A DNA stretch of 64,000 nt from an uncultured Pseudomonadota bacterium (GCA_902826775.1 CADEHE010000011.1:62001-126000), one strand, 5' to 3'. Positions 1 to 8,637 are shown, numbered from the stretch's first letter. Notes: a model not told the origin generated them from the letters alone. Numbers and translations: made by a program.

Positions 1-345
1 CTGCAAAATATCCTTGGACGTAGTCAAGCCGACCGAATCCTGCACCACCAGAGTCGACTGCCAACTGCCGATGGGTTGATGCAACACGAAACCGCGATCG
101 GTTTGCACCGGACCCCCGAAATACACCGGCAACTTGGCGACTTCTTCGCTTGGCGCCGCGATTTCGATTTGCTTAAAAAGGGAACCCAGGTTGAGTTCCG
201 TGGGTCGATTGACGACGATGCCCAACGCGCCCTGATCGTTGTGCTCGCAGATGAAAGTCAGCGTGCGCGCGAAGTTTGGGTCGACCATGTTCGGCATCGC
301 GATCAGGAAGTGATTGGTCAGGTTAACATTCTTCATCAACTTCAT
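1..345 (-). CDS. yqgE: YqgE/AlgH family protein (UPF0301), partial at window edge
   Basis: This gene runs off the left edge; 115 codons are visible from the ATG. The translation begins MKLMKNVNLTNHFLIAMPNM and continues with ICEHNDQGALGIVVNRPTE and PVYFGGPVQTDRGFVLHQ, the conserved N-terminal half of YqgE/AlgH proteins (usually about 185 residues). The family's biochemical role is not settled; AlgH was first described as an alginate regulator in Pseudomonas. A second ATG three codons in (336) is an equally possible start. The gene is divergent from the photolyase with only 23 bases between the two start codons, so each promoter must lie inside or very close to the other gene. Confidence 0.9.
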   Translation of the reverse strand, partial: MKLMKNVNLTNHFLIAMPNMVDPNFARTLTFICEHNDQGALGIVVNRPTELNLGSLFKQIEIAAPSEEVAKLPVYFGGPVQTDRGFVLHQPIGSWQSTLVVQDSVGLTTSKDILQ

Positions 346-368
346 TATCCCATAATAAGATAAGCATC

Positions 369-1817
369 ATGCGCTACGCACGCGCTTTGTTCTGGTTCCG
401 CCGTGATCTGCGCTGTCACGACAATGCCGGCCTTTATGAGGCGCTGCGTCAATCGGCAGCGGTGCACTGCGTCTTTGTTTTTGACCGCGCCATTCTGGAA
501 AAGTTGAGCCAGCGTAAGGATCGCCGCGTGGAGTTCATCTGGCGCAGCGTAAGCGATCTTCAGCGTGACTTGCGCGCGCTGGGCGGGGAGCTTCAAATTG
601 TCCACGCGGTAGCGCAGGATTTGATTCCGCAACTGGCGGTGCAATTGAGCGCCGATGCCGTATTCGCCAATCACGACTACGAGCCGGTGGCGATCGTGCG
701 CGACGACCGCGTGCAAGCAGCCCTTGGTGCCAGCGGTATCGGTTTTCACGCGTTCAAGGATCAGTCGGTTTTCGACAAGAGCGAAATCCTGACTCAGGCC
801 GGCAAGCCATACGCGGTGTTCACGCCATACAAGAATGCATGGCTCGCGAAAGTGGACGACTTTTATCTGAAGTCGTATCCGGTTGCGAAGTATCGCGATA
901 ACTTCGCTCCTTCGCGCCGGCCGGCCCCGCTACCGAGCTTGGAATCGCTTGGGTTCGAACCGACCAATCTGCTCGCGCTCGGACTGAAGCCGGGATCGAT
1001 CGGTGCGCGCGAATTGTTGGAGGATTTTAAGGCGCGCATTGACCACTACAAGGCGCGGCGCGACTACCCGGGCGTCAAAGGCGTTTCCTATCTTTCGGTA
1101 CATCAGCGCTTCGGCACGATTTCGATCAGAGAATTAGCGCGTTTCGCGCACGCGCTGCGCAACGAAGGCGCGGCCACTTGGTTGAGCGAGCTGATCTGGC
1201 GCGATTTCTATTTCCAGATTCTGTGGCACTTTCCGCACGTGGTTGAGCATGCTTTCAAGCGCGAGTACGAAACGCTCGAGTTCGAAAACAGGCGGGACTA
1301 TTTCGATGCTTGGTGCAATGCGAGCACCGGCTACCCCATCATCGATGCCGCGATGCGCCAACTTAGTCAAACCGGGTATATGCACAACCGCCTGCGCATG
1401 ATCGTTGCGTCGTACTTGGTGAAAGATCTGCTGATCGATTGGCGTTGGGGCGAGCGCTACTTCGCCGAAGCCTTGAACGATTTCGACCTCGCCGCGAACA
1501 ACGGCGGCTGGCAGTGGGCAGCCTCCACCGGTTGCGATGCGCAACCTTATTTCCGGATTTTCAATCCCGTTACCCAGTCGCAGCGATTCGATCCGGATGG
1601 GCGCTTTTTGAGGCGTTACCTGCCAGAGTTGGCGCAGTGCCCGGATGAGCATATTCACGCCCCCTGGCTCATGAGTAGCGCGCAGCAACTCGCAGCCAAT
1701 TTGCGTATTGGGCACGACTACCCCGGTCCGCTGGTCGATCATGCCGCCCAGCGCGCCAAGGCACTCGCTCTGTTTACCCGGGCCAAGAAAGAAAATATAT
1801 CTAAATCAAATGCTTAG
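369..1817 (+). CDS. phrB: Deoxyribodipyrimidine photo-lyase (class I CPD photolyase)
   Basis: A 482-residue flavoprotein that uses blue light to split cyclobutane pyrimidine dimers in DNA. The N-terminal alpha/beta antenna domain opens with ALFWFRRDLRCHDNAGL. The C-terminal FAD domain has the family signatures: SELIWRDFYFQ near residue 275, TGYPIIDAAMRQL near 320, MHNRLRMIVASYLVKDLLIDW near 340, and NNGGWQWAASTGCDAQPYFR near 380, the loop around the flavin and the electron-transfer tryptophans. The length is typical. I see no cryptochrome-type tail. The start is the only ATG ahead of the conserved N-terminus. The ribosome-binding site is weak. Confidence 0.95.
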   Translation: MRYARALFWFRRDLRCHDNAGLYEALRQSAAVHCVFVFDRAILEKLSQRKDRRVEFIWRSVSDLQRDLRALGGELQIVHAVAQDLIPQLAVQLSADAVFANHDYEPVAIVRDDRVQAALGASGIGFHAFKDQSVFDKSEILTQAGKPYAVFTPYKNAWLAKVDDFYLKSYPVAKYRDNFAPSRRPAPLPSLESLGFEPTNLLALGLKPGSIGARELLEDFKARIDHYKARRDYPGVKGVSYLSVHQRFGTISIRELARFAHALRNEGAATWLSELIWRDFYFQILWHFPHVVEHAFKREYETLEFENRRDYFDAWCNASTGYPIIDAAMRQLSQTGYMHNRLRMIVASYLVKDLLIDWRWGERYFAEALNDFDLAANNGGWQWAASTGCDAQPYFRIFNPVTQSQRFDPDGRFLRRYLPELAQCPDEHIHAPWLMSSAQQLAANLRIGHDYPGPLVDHAAQRAKALALFTRAKKENISKSNA

Positions 1818-1947
1818 ATCTAATGAAAATCATGAGGCCCGGTTAAGCGATTTCACCTTGGCGCAGCGCGGCGAGGCGCCCACAATGCGAAGCGTTGGTA
1901 CTGAGTTTCTCGATCCGATTGCCCCTAACACTTTGAAAGGAACTGCT

Positions 1948-2022
1948 ATGAAATGGACCACCCCCGCCGCTACCGATCTGCGCTTTGGCTTCGAAGTCAC
2001 GATGTACATCGCAGCTCGCTAA
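1948..2022 (+). CDS. pqqA: Pyrroloquinoline quinone precursor peptide PqqA (orphan)
   Basis: A 24-codon ORF, MKWTTPAATDLRFGFEVTMY followed by IAAR. It matches the PqqA family: a Trp-Thr start, TDLR, and the invariant Glu-x-x-x-Tyr (E16 and Y20), whose two side chains are cross-linked by PqqE to make the redox cofactor PQQ. An AAAGGA ribosome-binding site lies eight bases upstream and a rho-independent terminator follows 26 bases after the stop, so it looks like an intact monocistronic unit. No pqqB, C, D, E or F gene and no PQQ-dependent dehydrogenase is seen anywhere in the window. The maturation genes must therefore be elsewhere in the genome, or the peptide is a stray copy. The recognition is by motif and is strong for so short a peptide. 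Confidence 0.9.
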   Translation: MKWTTPAATDLRFGFEVTMYIAAR

Positions 2023-2048
2023 GCTAAGTCAGTAAATCAGCTTTGACC

Positions 2049-2076
2049 AAAAAAGCCGCTGAAAAGCGGCTTTTTT
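2049..2076 (+). terminator. Rho-independent terminator of pqqA
   Basis: Perfect inverted repeat: AAAAAAGCCGCT, a GAAA tetraloop, then AGCGGCTTTTTT. A GC-rich six-base-pair core with a GNRA-type loop and a six-T tail is a textbook intrinsic terminator. The A run on the other side would let it work in both directions. It closes the pqqA transcript and separates it from the AHSA1 gene. Confidence 0.93.
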
Positions 2077-2256
2077 GTTGTGCCTTTCCGATCGCTTGAG
2101 TTCCCCAGTAGCCGCACCGGGTTCGCCGAGCAGAGCGAATCCGATTGCCGGCGAGGCGATTAGCTCTCTCTGTCACCGGACAGGCGTCGGCTGAACTGGC
2201 TTGAACTTGTCGATTTCCCTTGTACGCAATCGACTAGGAACAAGGAGATCGCAACC

Positions 2257-2703
2257 ATGGCCACTAATTCGATTCAACTGCACCGCGTGCTGCGTGCCAG
2301 CCCGGAGCGGGTCTATCGCGCGTTTCTCGAGCCTGAGGCGAAGGCCAAGTGGCTGCCGCCCAATGGATTTACCGGCAAAGTGCAGCATTCGGACGCCAGG
2401 GTGGGCGGCACTTACAAGATGTCATTCACAAATTTCACCACCGGCAAGAGCCACTCATTCGGCGGCACCTATCTGGAGCTGGTGCCCCACCAGCGCATCC
2501 GCTACACCGACCGTTTCGACGATCCAAATTTGCCGGGCGAAATGCAGGTAACGGTGACGCTTCGCAAAGTTTCGTGCGGGACCGAGCTAAATATCCTGCA
2601 AGAGGGGTTGCCGGAGGTTATTCCGCTCGAGGCCTGTTATCTGGGTTGGCAAGAATCGCTAACGCTGCTCGCCCACTTGGTCGAGGCGGAAATCCCGGAT
2701 TGA
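2257..2703 (+). CDS. SRPBCC / AHSA1-type domain protein
   Basis: A 148-residue single-domain protein. The opening (LHRVLRASPERVYRAFLEPE, then AKWLPPNGF) and the later GGTYLELVPHQRIRYTDRF are hallmarks of the AHSA1 branch of the START/SRPBCC hydrophobic-ligand fold. Members bind lipids or other hydrophobic molecules, or act with Hsp90 in eukaryotes; the bacterial ones are mostly of unknown function. A good ribosome-binding site (AAGGAGATCG) precedes the ATG. It faces the TonB-like gene tail to tail with 16 bases between stops. No substrate can be assigned. Confidence 0.85.
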   Translation: MATNSIQLHRVLRASPERVYRAFLEPEAKAKWLPPNGFTGKVQHSDARVGGTYKMSFTNFTTGKSHSFGGTYLELVPHQRIRYTDRFDDPNLPGEMQVTVTLRKVSCGTELNILQEGLPEVIPLEACYLGWQESLTLLAHLVEAEIPD

Positions 2704-2719
2704 CGCAGACGAACTACGG

Positions 2720-4336
2720 CTACTCGCTGACGAGCTGATCCCCGCGCGTGAACGTCCAGGTGCGGGTGATGTGCAGGATATCGGTGTCTTTACTGATGTC
2801 GGCCGGAAAGCGGCTGTAGGGGCCGGCGAGCTCGACGATGCGGATCGCGGCGGCGTCCAGCACTTTCTGCCCCGAGGAGCGATTGATCTCCACGCTCTCC
2901 ACTGCGCCGTCTGAGTTGATTGCCACGGTCAACTGCAGGCTGCCGTAAATGCGTCGCTGCTTCGCCGCCTCGGGATAGTTGGTGTTGCCCACGCGCTCGA
3001 CCTTGGCGCGCCACTCTTCGATGTATTGCGCGAAACGGAACTCTGCTGTGCGCGCACCGATGAACTTCCGGCGCGGCCTCTTCTGATATTCGTCGTAGTT
3101 CTTCGCTATCTGTGCTTCCAGCCGGGCGATCTCGCTGCTGCGGCGCATCAGTTCGGAGGCGCTCGGCAGTTGCGGCTTCTGCGGCTCGGTTACCGGCGCT
3201 GGCTCGAGCGGTTCCGGCGCTGGGGTAACTTGAGCTTGCGGTTGCGGGTGCAATTCCGGCGGCTCAGGTGGCGTGAATTTGTTCTCCAGGCGCACGACTT
3301 TCACTTCCGGCTGCGGTATGGGTACAGGCGCAGGCTCCGGACGTGGCGCTTGCACCACAGCCGGTGGCATGGGTGCGGGTAGCGCTTCGGGCGCCGCGGC
3401 AGGCATATGCGCTGGGCGCGGCTGCGGCTTGGCTTCGGCGGGTGCCGCCTCGGCTTGCGCCGACGCGGTCGAGCGCAGCCCGGTGTTTGCCGCCATCTGC
3501 ACCGTGGGGCGCGCTGCTGGCTGCGGCGTTGGCGCACGATCCTCACGCGGCGGGGCCTGAATGCTCGGTTGAGTTTGCGCCGCTGCGCGCGGTTCCACCT
3601 TGATCACACGCGCGGAATTCGGCGCCGTGGTACTCGGCGCCGGTGAGGGCGGCCAACTGCTGTCCGCGCGTTCGGAGGGGCGCGGCTGATAGTGGGGCGG
3701 CACGGTGAAAGTAGTGCTCGGCTGCTCGATCGCGCGCTCGGACTTTAGCTGCGTCATCAATTCGCGCGCCTCGCGCTCGAGTGCTGCGATGCGTTCATGC
3801 ACTTCCGCTTCTTGTTGAGTGAGCGCTGGTGTGGCGGCAGGGGGCGGCGGTTCCGGCTCGGGCGGGGTGCTTGCTTGCGCCGGTTGCTCTGCCGCAGGAG
3901 GTGGTGGCGGCTCGCTCTGCACCGCAACCGGCTCGGGCGCACGCGATGCCGGCGCGCTCGCGGGTGCAGGAGCGGGAACAGGCGCGGCCGCGCGCGGTTT
4001 GGATTGATTCTTAGCGCTCTTGCGTACCGGTTTGGCCGCGGGCGGAGACGGCGCGGCGCCGTCTTTGAATTCCGCATCGCCGACCGGCAGCGGACTCTTG
4101 GCCAAGCGCTCCGCGTCGGTATTGCCGCCGCCGTCTAAATTAGCCTGCGCCAATGCTTGCGCCTGGTCGGGCCGCGTTTCAGACTTGCTGTTGACCAACA
4201 CCACGTTGAGCGAACTTGCGAGCTTCGCATCAGGTGGCGGCTGGCGAAACTGCAAGCCGAGCAGCACAATGGCATGCAGCGTGGCGGAAACGAACAACGC
4301 AGTTTGAAAGCGCTCCGCTACGCTCAACTGCATCAT
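2720..4336 (-). CDS. TonB-like energy transducer with long proline-rich linker
   Basis: A TonB-family protein of about 538 residues. One N-terminal membrane helix (FQTALFVSATLHAIVLLGLQ) is followed by a very long Pro/Ala/Glu-rich, low-complexity stretch of some 300 residues. A short charged helix comes next, then a C-terminal TonB domain with NTNYPEAAKQRRIYGSLQL and SSGQKVLDAAAIRIVE. TonB transmits the proton-motive force from ExbB/ExbD to outer-membrane receptors. The linker is longer than in classical TonB (about 240 residues in E. coli), enough to cross the periplasm. No exbB/exbD or receptor lies in the window. An upstream TTG at 4399 would add 21 residues; I chose the ATG nearest the membrane helix. 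Neither start has a clear ribosome-binding site. Confidence 0.8.
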   Translation of the reverse strand: MMQLSVAERFQTALFVSATLHAIVLLGLQFRQPPPDAKLASSLNVVLVNSKSETRPDQAQALAQANLDGGGNTDAERLAKSPLPVGDAEFKDGAAPSPPAAKPVRKSAKNQSKPRAAAPVPAPAPASAPASRAPEPVAVQSEPPPPPAAEQPAQASTPPEPEPPPPAATPALTQQEAEVHERIAALEREARELMTQLKSERAIEQPSTTFTVPPHYQPRPSERADSSWPPSPAPSTTAPNSARVIKVEPRAAAQTQPSIQAPPREDRAPTPQPAARPTVQMAANTGLRSTASAQAEAAPAEAKPQPRPAHMPAAAPEALPAPMPPAVVQAPRPEPAPVPIPQPEVKVVRLENKFTPPEPPELHPQPQAQVTPAPEPLEPAPVTEPQKPQLPSASELMRRSSEIARLEAQIAKNYDEYQKRPRRKFIGARTAEFRFAQYIEEWRAKVERVGNTNYPEAAKQRRIYGSLQLTVAINSDGAVESVEINRSSGQKVLDAAAIRIVELAGPYSRFPADISKDTDILHITRTWTFTRGDQLVSE

Positions 4337-4628
4337 CAAGGAGCGCCCGTTGCCGGCCCGACTAGCGGATTGGATCTTCGATTTGGCCTGAGCCTGCAAC
4401 GCGTATGCCTATAGTTATCCAGGTTCCGAAGGTAACAGCGCAAGCGCGGCGCCCACGCGGCTCACACGAAACACGCGCATTGTAGGGCAAAGCGCTACGT
4501 TGTCACAATTAACGATAGTTCTTTACGGTCTTAATACTGGCAATAGTAATAAGTTGTGAATATTAGCCATAGCCACATGCTGAAATGATCTGGTACGGGT
4601 ATCCGTCAACAGGTGCGGCAAGGCGGTG

Positions 4629-6467
4629 CTAACCGCGCCTCACCTCGCAATCGACCTCGAGCGTCCAGAGGTCGATTGAGCGAATTGCAACACGGGCGTT
4701 CGAGCCGGGCGCGAGGTCGGCGCCGTGTGCTTTCGTGTAGAGCGGGATATCGTCAAAGCGCACCAAGTTTTCGCGCAGCGCAGTGACGTTGGCCTCCATA
4801 GCGCCTTCTTGTTGCAGATAGCGCAGACACCAGTAGCGTTCCAAAGTGCGCTGCACCTCGGCATAGGCGTCGTACGCGGCCTCGAAATCGCGCACCACGG
4901 CGAGCAACTGCTCGTCGCGCTGGTAGGGCGCAGCCGCGCCCTGCAGCAGCGCTAACAGTTGGCGTTGATTAACCAAATCGACGTAGCGCCGCAGCGGCGA
5001 ACTTGACCATGCATACTGTTTGACGCCCAAGCCTTCGTGCGGGGCGGCCTGCACGCTCATCGCCGTGCGGTTGTTCGTTTGCGTTCGGTAGATGCCGGCG
5101 ACATCAGCTTCAGCTAAACGCCGGCCCCATTCGGTGTTGGCGAAGATCATCAGCTCAGCCACGAGCTTGTCAATCGGCGAGCCGCGCGGACGCGGCACGA
5201 TGCGAACGCGATCATTCTCGACATAAAAGTTGTAGTCGACGCGCGTGCCGGTATCGGGCTTGCCGCGCCCGAGCTCGAGTTGCTTAGCAAGTTCCCAAAG
5301 CGTGCGCAATTCGTGCTTGAACGGGTATTCGGCACTGTTGCCGACGCCTGCCAGCGCGCTTTCATTGAAGTGCTGCTCGAGCGTGCTGTGGCGCAGGTTC
5401 GCCTCGATGCGCACGCGCTCGGCGCGGCTCTCAATCGCGCGCACGGCAAAGTCGGGGTCAATGGTGATGTACATCGAAAGCGCCGGGCAATCACGGCCTT
5501 CGAGCAAAGTGAAAATCTCGATCAGCGACTGCGGCAGCATGGTGATCTTGTCGCCGGGGAAATACACCGTCGACAGCCGCGTGCGCGCGGCGTGGTCGAT
5601 CTCGCTGCCCGGCGGGATGCCGAGCGCCGGCGCGGCGATATGCACGCCGATCTGCCAGCCGCCGCCGCGCAGCGCGGTTACGGAAAAAGCATCGTCGATT
5701 TCCGTCGTCGTCGTGTCATCGATGCTGAACGCGGTCACCGGTGCCAATGGCAGCGCGCCGGCAAGCGGCGCCGCAGCGAGCGCTTCAAGCGGCCCGAAAC
5801 CGGTGCCGCGCGGGAAATGCTCGAATAGAAACTTGCTTAGGTGGTACTGCTGCGGCGAAGCGAACGCCCCACAGGCGACCAAGAGCTGCAGCGGCGATTC
5901 GTGGGTCAGCTTGGCGGCTTCTTCTAGCGCCTTGTGTTCCACGCCGTTTTTGTCCGGCTTGAACAACAACGTGCTTACCATGGGGCGAAACGCTTCGGGC
6001 AGTTGGCGCGCGCGCAGCTGTTCGACGAAACGCGCTTTCTGTTCCTCCTGCAGGCGTTTGCGCTCCGCGCCTGCCAGTGCAGCTTTGAGCGCGTCCTCCG
6101 GCGCTGCCTTGTAACGGCCTTTGCCCTTCTTATAGAAATACATCGGCGCACCGTGCAGACGCATCAGCAGCGCCGCCGATTCCACCGGCGTTGGCTCGTG
6201 ACCGAAGTATTCGCGGCCAAGTTCAGCGAAGCCAAACTCCTCTTGGCTGCTGACTTGCCAGAGAAAGTCGATATCGACTTCGTCCGCTGTTTGTTGCGCC
6301 GCTTGCATCAACTCGCCTGGGCTAGGTTGGTTGAAGCGCAGCAGCACGTTCGCCGCCTTAATCTTGCTGCGCTTGCCGTGCAGTGCCTCGACCTGCAGCG
6401 AAGTGTCGTTGTCGGCGAGCACGGTGCCGACTTTGAAACCGCCGTCTTCTTCGTAGTAGACGTTCAT
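4629..6467 (-). CDS. RNB-domain ribonuclease (RNase II/R superfamily)
   Basis: A 612-residue protein. The RNB catalytic domain begins around residue 235 with AFSIDDTTTTEIDDAFSVTA, which holds the metal-binding aspartates, and continues with GVHIAAPALGIPPGSEIDH, TVYFPGDKITMLP and a late SSPLRRYVDLVNQRQLLALL block. Such enzymes degrade RNA processively from the 3' end. The N-terminal region lacks an obvious cold-shock pair and the C-terminal S1-like part is short, so this is neither canonical RNase R nor RNase II. It matches the RNB proteins often seen in betaproteobacteria beside a YqiA-like esterase. The esterase stop is three bases upstream of this ATG, so the two genes are surely co-transcribed. 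Confidence 0.88.
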   Translation of the reverse strand: MNVYYEEDGGFKVGTVLADNDTSLQVEALHGKRSKIKAANVLLRFNQPSPGELMQAAQQTADEVDIDFLWQVSSQEEFGFAELGREYFGHEPTPVESAALLMRLHGAPMYFYKKGKGRYKAAPEDALKAALAGAERKRLQEEQKARFVEQLRARQLPEAFRPMVSTLLFKPDKNGVEHKALEEAAKLTHESPLQLLVACGAFASPQQYHLSKFLFEHFPRGTGFGPLEALAAAPLAGALPLAPVTAFSIDDTTTTEIDDAFSVTALRGGGWQIGVHIAAPALGIPPGSEIDHAARTRLSTVYFPGDKITMLPQSLIEIFTLLEGRDCPALSMYITIDPDFAVRAIESRAERVRIEANLRHSTLEQHFNESALAGVGNSAEYPFKHELRTLWELAKQLELGRGKPDTGTRVDYNFYVENDRVRIVPRPRGSPIDKLVAELMIFANTEWGRRLAEADVAGIYRTQTNNRTAMSVQAAPHEGLGVKQYAWSSSPLRRYVDLVNQRQLLALLQGAAAPYQRDEQLLAVVRDFEAAYDAYAEVQRTLERYWCLRYLQQEGAMEANVTALRENLVRFDDIPLYTKAHGADLAPGSNARVAIRSIDLWTLEVDCEVRRG

Positions 6468-6470
6468 GGC

Positions 6471-7055
6471 CTACGGCAGCATTGCGGCGAAGCGCAACAC
6501 GTCGTCGAGATAACGCTCGAAGTCCGCAAAGCCATGATCGCCGCCTGGGTGAATGACTTGCTGCGCGCCGCGGTAGTAGTCGGCAGCGATACGGTAGTCA
6601 AGCAACTCATCGCCCGTGGCATGGATGAGCATGTAGCGCTGGGGATCGCGTAGGCGCTCGATGCGCATGGCGTCGAGCTCGTCTAAATGCTGCTGCGTCA
6701 ATTCGTAGGTTTGGCCGGTGTATAGATTTCTTTGCGCGCCCAGGTAGGCGCGTAAGCCCTGCGCCGGCGTAATCGCCGGGTTGATCACAACGGCGCGCAG
6801 CGCCGGCGAGCGCTCGACCAAGGCGGTGGCGTAGTAGCCGCCGAGCGAACTGCCGACCAAGGTGGTCTCGCGGTGCAGCATGGCGCCTTGGTCCGCGAGC
6901 AGATCTTGGAGTTGACGCAACGCGGCACCCGGCGCATACGGTAGTGCTGGGCAGACGAACTCCTGCTCGCGGCCGATGGCGCGCAAGCGTTGCTGCAACA
7001 GGCGCGCCTTATGCGACGCCGGCGAACTATTGAAGCCGTGGATGTAGATGAGCAC
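6471..7055 (-). CDS. yqiA: YqiA/YcfP-type alpha/beta-fold esterase
   Basis: A 194-residue small alpha/beta hydrolase. The opening MLIYIHGFNSSPASHKARLL is the family signature (UPF0227). The nucleophile elbow is LVGSSLGGYYA near residue 70, and a late histidine (HPGGDHGFADFERY) completes a likely Ser-Asp-His triad. E. coli YqiA hydrolyses short acyl esters; its physiological substrate is unknown. It is the first gene of a minus-strand pair with the RNB nuclease and is divergent from the 105-residue hypothetical gene at 7277. Confidence 0.88.
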   Translation of the reverse strand: MLIYIHGFNSSPASHKARLLQQRLRAIGREQEFVCPALPYAPGAALRQLQDLLADQGAMLHRETTLVGSSLGGYYATALVERSPALRAVVINPAITPAQGLRAYLGAQRNLYTGQTYELTQQHLDELDAMRIERLRDPQRYMLIHATGDELLDYRIAADYYRGAQQVIHPGGDHGFADFERYLDDVLRFAAMLP

Positions 7056-7276
7056 AGGGGGAGAAGTCGCTGCAGGCAGGCACTAGCCTGCGAGAGGGCG
7101 TATTTTACCATCGCAAGGCGTCGCTTCCGCGCCAGCGCCGCGGCCGCGACGCCCGGGTTATGGCGACTCCGCAAGAGCGCGCTTGCCGTCTTTCTTCATG
7201 CGCAAGCAACCGAGCTTCACAAGGTGAATTCTGATAGCGTAATGGGTAGGATACCGGTACATTCGCGGAGACCTGG

Positions 7277-7594
7277 ATGAAGATCGACATCGAAGCGCTG
7301 ACCGAGACTGAACTCATCGACCTCAACCACAAGATCGTCGAGCGGCTGCGGTTTCTAGAACAAACGCGCGCCCACCACCGCATGCTCGACTTCGCCATCG
7401 GCGACCGCGTGATGTTTGCCCCAGATGCGGGCACGCCTGTCGCCGGAATCTTGATGCGCTACAACAAGAAAACCGTAACGGTTATCAGCGATAGCGGACA
7501 ACACTGGAACGTGTCCCCGGGCTTGCTGCGCAAGGCGCCGCCCGCGCATGCTGAACCCACGCCGTCGAACGTGATCACTTTGAAGCCGAAGTAG
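7277..7594 (+). CDS. Conserved hypothetical protein
   Basis: A 105-residue protein that I cannot assign to a named family. The first 35 residues (MKIDIEALTETELIDLNHKI, then VERLRFLEQTRAHHRM) look like a charged amphipathic helix. The middle, FAIGDRVMFAPDAGTPVAGI and MRYNKKTVTVISDSGQHWNV, has the beta-rich spacing of a small KOW/SH3-like barrel. The tail is basic and probably disordered. GGAGACCTGG precedes the ATG. Codon use matches the neighbours and the reading frame is open for its whole length, so I consider it a real gene. Confidence 0.75.
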   Translation: MKIDIEALTETELIDLNHKIVERLRFLEQTRAHHRMLDFAIGDRVMFAPDAGTPVAGILMRYNKKTVTVISDSGQHWNVSPGLLRKAPPAHAEPTPSNVITLKPK

Positions 7595-7912
7595 GTCTTT
7601 ACCTAGGTCGGCCCAGCGCCGACCAGTGCGTGAGCGGCTAGCGGAGAAGGGAAACCTGCGATCTAGAACGCTGCGTTGTGTGAATTCGCCCGCGAGCCGA
7701 CTGATACATTGCACCACGCTTTGTGCAAGATGCCGCGGTTGCCGACATTGGAACTCAGCGACGAAGTTGGCATGCGATTTGTGGCGCCGATATTTCTGCG
7801 GGCAAACAAACGTTCTCCTAAGCCGACGACGAAGTTCTATAACTTTTCCCTCGGTCGTAGAATCAGGCAACGGTCTTCGACGCACTGGTTGCGCCCGAAC
7901 CCAACGGCTTGA
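7595..7912 (+). other. Non-coding gap between convergent genes
   Basis: 318 bases between the stop of the 105-residue protein and the stop of the MarR gene. It holds two small inverted repeats, GGTCGG/CCGACC at 7606-7624 and TTGCAC/GTGCAA at 7709-7728, neither with a T tail. The short open frames here have no ribosome-binding site or recognisable domain. I see nothing else. Confidence 0.5.
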
Positions 7913-8479
7913 TCATGCCGTCGCTAGCTGATGCTCGCGACAGATCTTTTCGGTTTGATCCGCTTCGAGTTCGACTTGCAAAAGCCCGCAAAATGCCTGA
8001 CCAGCCTTGCGCTGATGGAAGCGACAAGTCTTACATTGACCGAAACTGCGAAAGTCGTTCGCCGCGACGAGGCCGTGCAGTAGCTCAGTCAACTCCTCTT
8101 CGAGCGCACGCGCGCCTTTGCTGCGCATCCGGTTTTCCAGGTCGCGCCAGCTCGAGGGGGGGTAGGTGAGCTGCAAAAGACGTTTGCCGGGCGCTGTCAG
8201 GTGTAAGTGCACCACGCGCGCGTCCCGTTCGTCAGATTCCTTGCGGATGAGTCCGAGCTTTTCCAGCACGCTCATGCGCTGCGACATGTTGCCTTTGGTC
8301 AAACCCAGATACTCGCCGACCGCCTGCGGCGTGTCGCTAAAGCAGTTGGCGCGGCTCAAGTAGTCGAGCGCCTGCAGATGCACCGGTTGCAATTCGTGCG
8401 GCATGGCGTGACGGCGCGAGTCGCTGCGCAGCAGCGCGCTGATGCGTTCAATCAGGTCAAACACCCGCTTGTTAGCCAT
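7913..8479 (-). CDS. MarR-family regulator with C-terminal four-cysteine extension
   Basis: A 188-residue winged-helix regulator. Helix-turn-helix: AVGEYLGLTKGNMSQRMSVL near residues 53-72. Wing: KESDERDARVVHLHLTAPGK. After the usual MarR core comes an extra segment with C149-x2-C152, C164 and C180 in the pattern CKTCRFH ... FCGLL ... ICREH. Four cysteines with nearby histidines suggest a bound metal or iron-sulphur cluster, or a thiol redox switch; this is inference. The gene is divergent from a redoxin and a globin-like lipoprotein. One copy of a repeated operator-like element lies seven bases upstream of its own start, which points to autoregulation. Confidence 0.88.
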   Translation of the reverse strand: MANKRVFDLIERISALLRSDSRRHAMPHELQPVHLQALDYLSRANCFSDTPQAVGEYLGLTKGNMSQRMSVLEKLGLIRKESDERDARVVHLHLTAPGKRLLQLTYPPSSWRDLENRMRSKGARALEEELTELLHGLVAANDFRSFGQCKTCRFHQRKAGQAFCGLLQVELEADQTEKICREHQLATA

Positions 8480-8485
8480 GGCGAA

Positions 8486-8561
8486 TAGTAAAGTCGCGAC
8501 ACTATGTTGACAAGCTACTGGTGTCGCCGATAAACTACCTAATAGTATCGTCGATAAACTA
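8486..8561. promoter_or_regulatory. Three copies of a 19-bp operator-like element between marR and redoxin
   Basis: Read with a common orientation, the copies are TAGTGTCGCGACTTTACTA (8486-8504, on the minus strand), TGGTGTCGCCGATAAACTA (8519-8537) and TAGTATCGTCGATAAACTA (8543-8561). The shared form TAGTnTCGnCGAnnAACTA is an imperfect palindrome, as expected for a dimeric winged-helix regulator. Copy starts are 33 and 24 bases apart. The first copy abuts the marR start codon and the third lies about 76 bases ahead of the redoxin start. I infer MarR binding and control of both directions. Confidence 0.7.
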
Positions 8562-8637
8562 ACTGGGCAACGTAGAGAGAGGCCACTGTCGATGGTGACA
8601 AACGCAATTCGCCAAGCGCGTCGCCGCTAGCCGGCCC

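Noticed and set aside
3301..4307. Several Ala/Gly/Arg-rich frames opposite the TonB-like gene
   Set aside because: They mirror the repetitive Pro/Ala-rich linker codons of the true gene and encode only low-complexity sequence.
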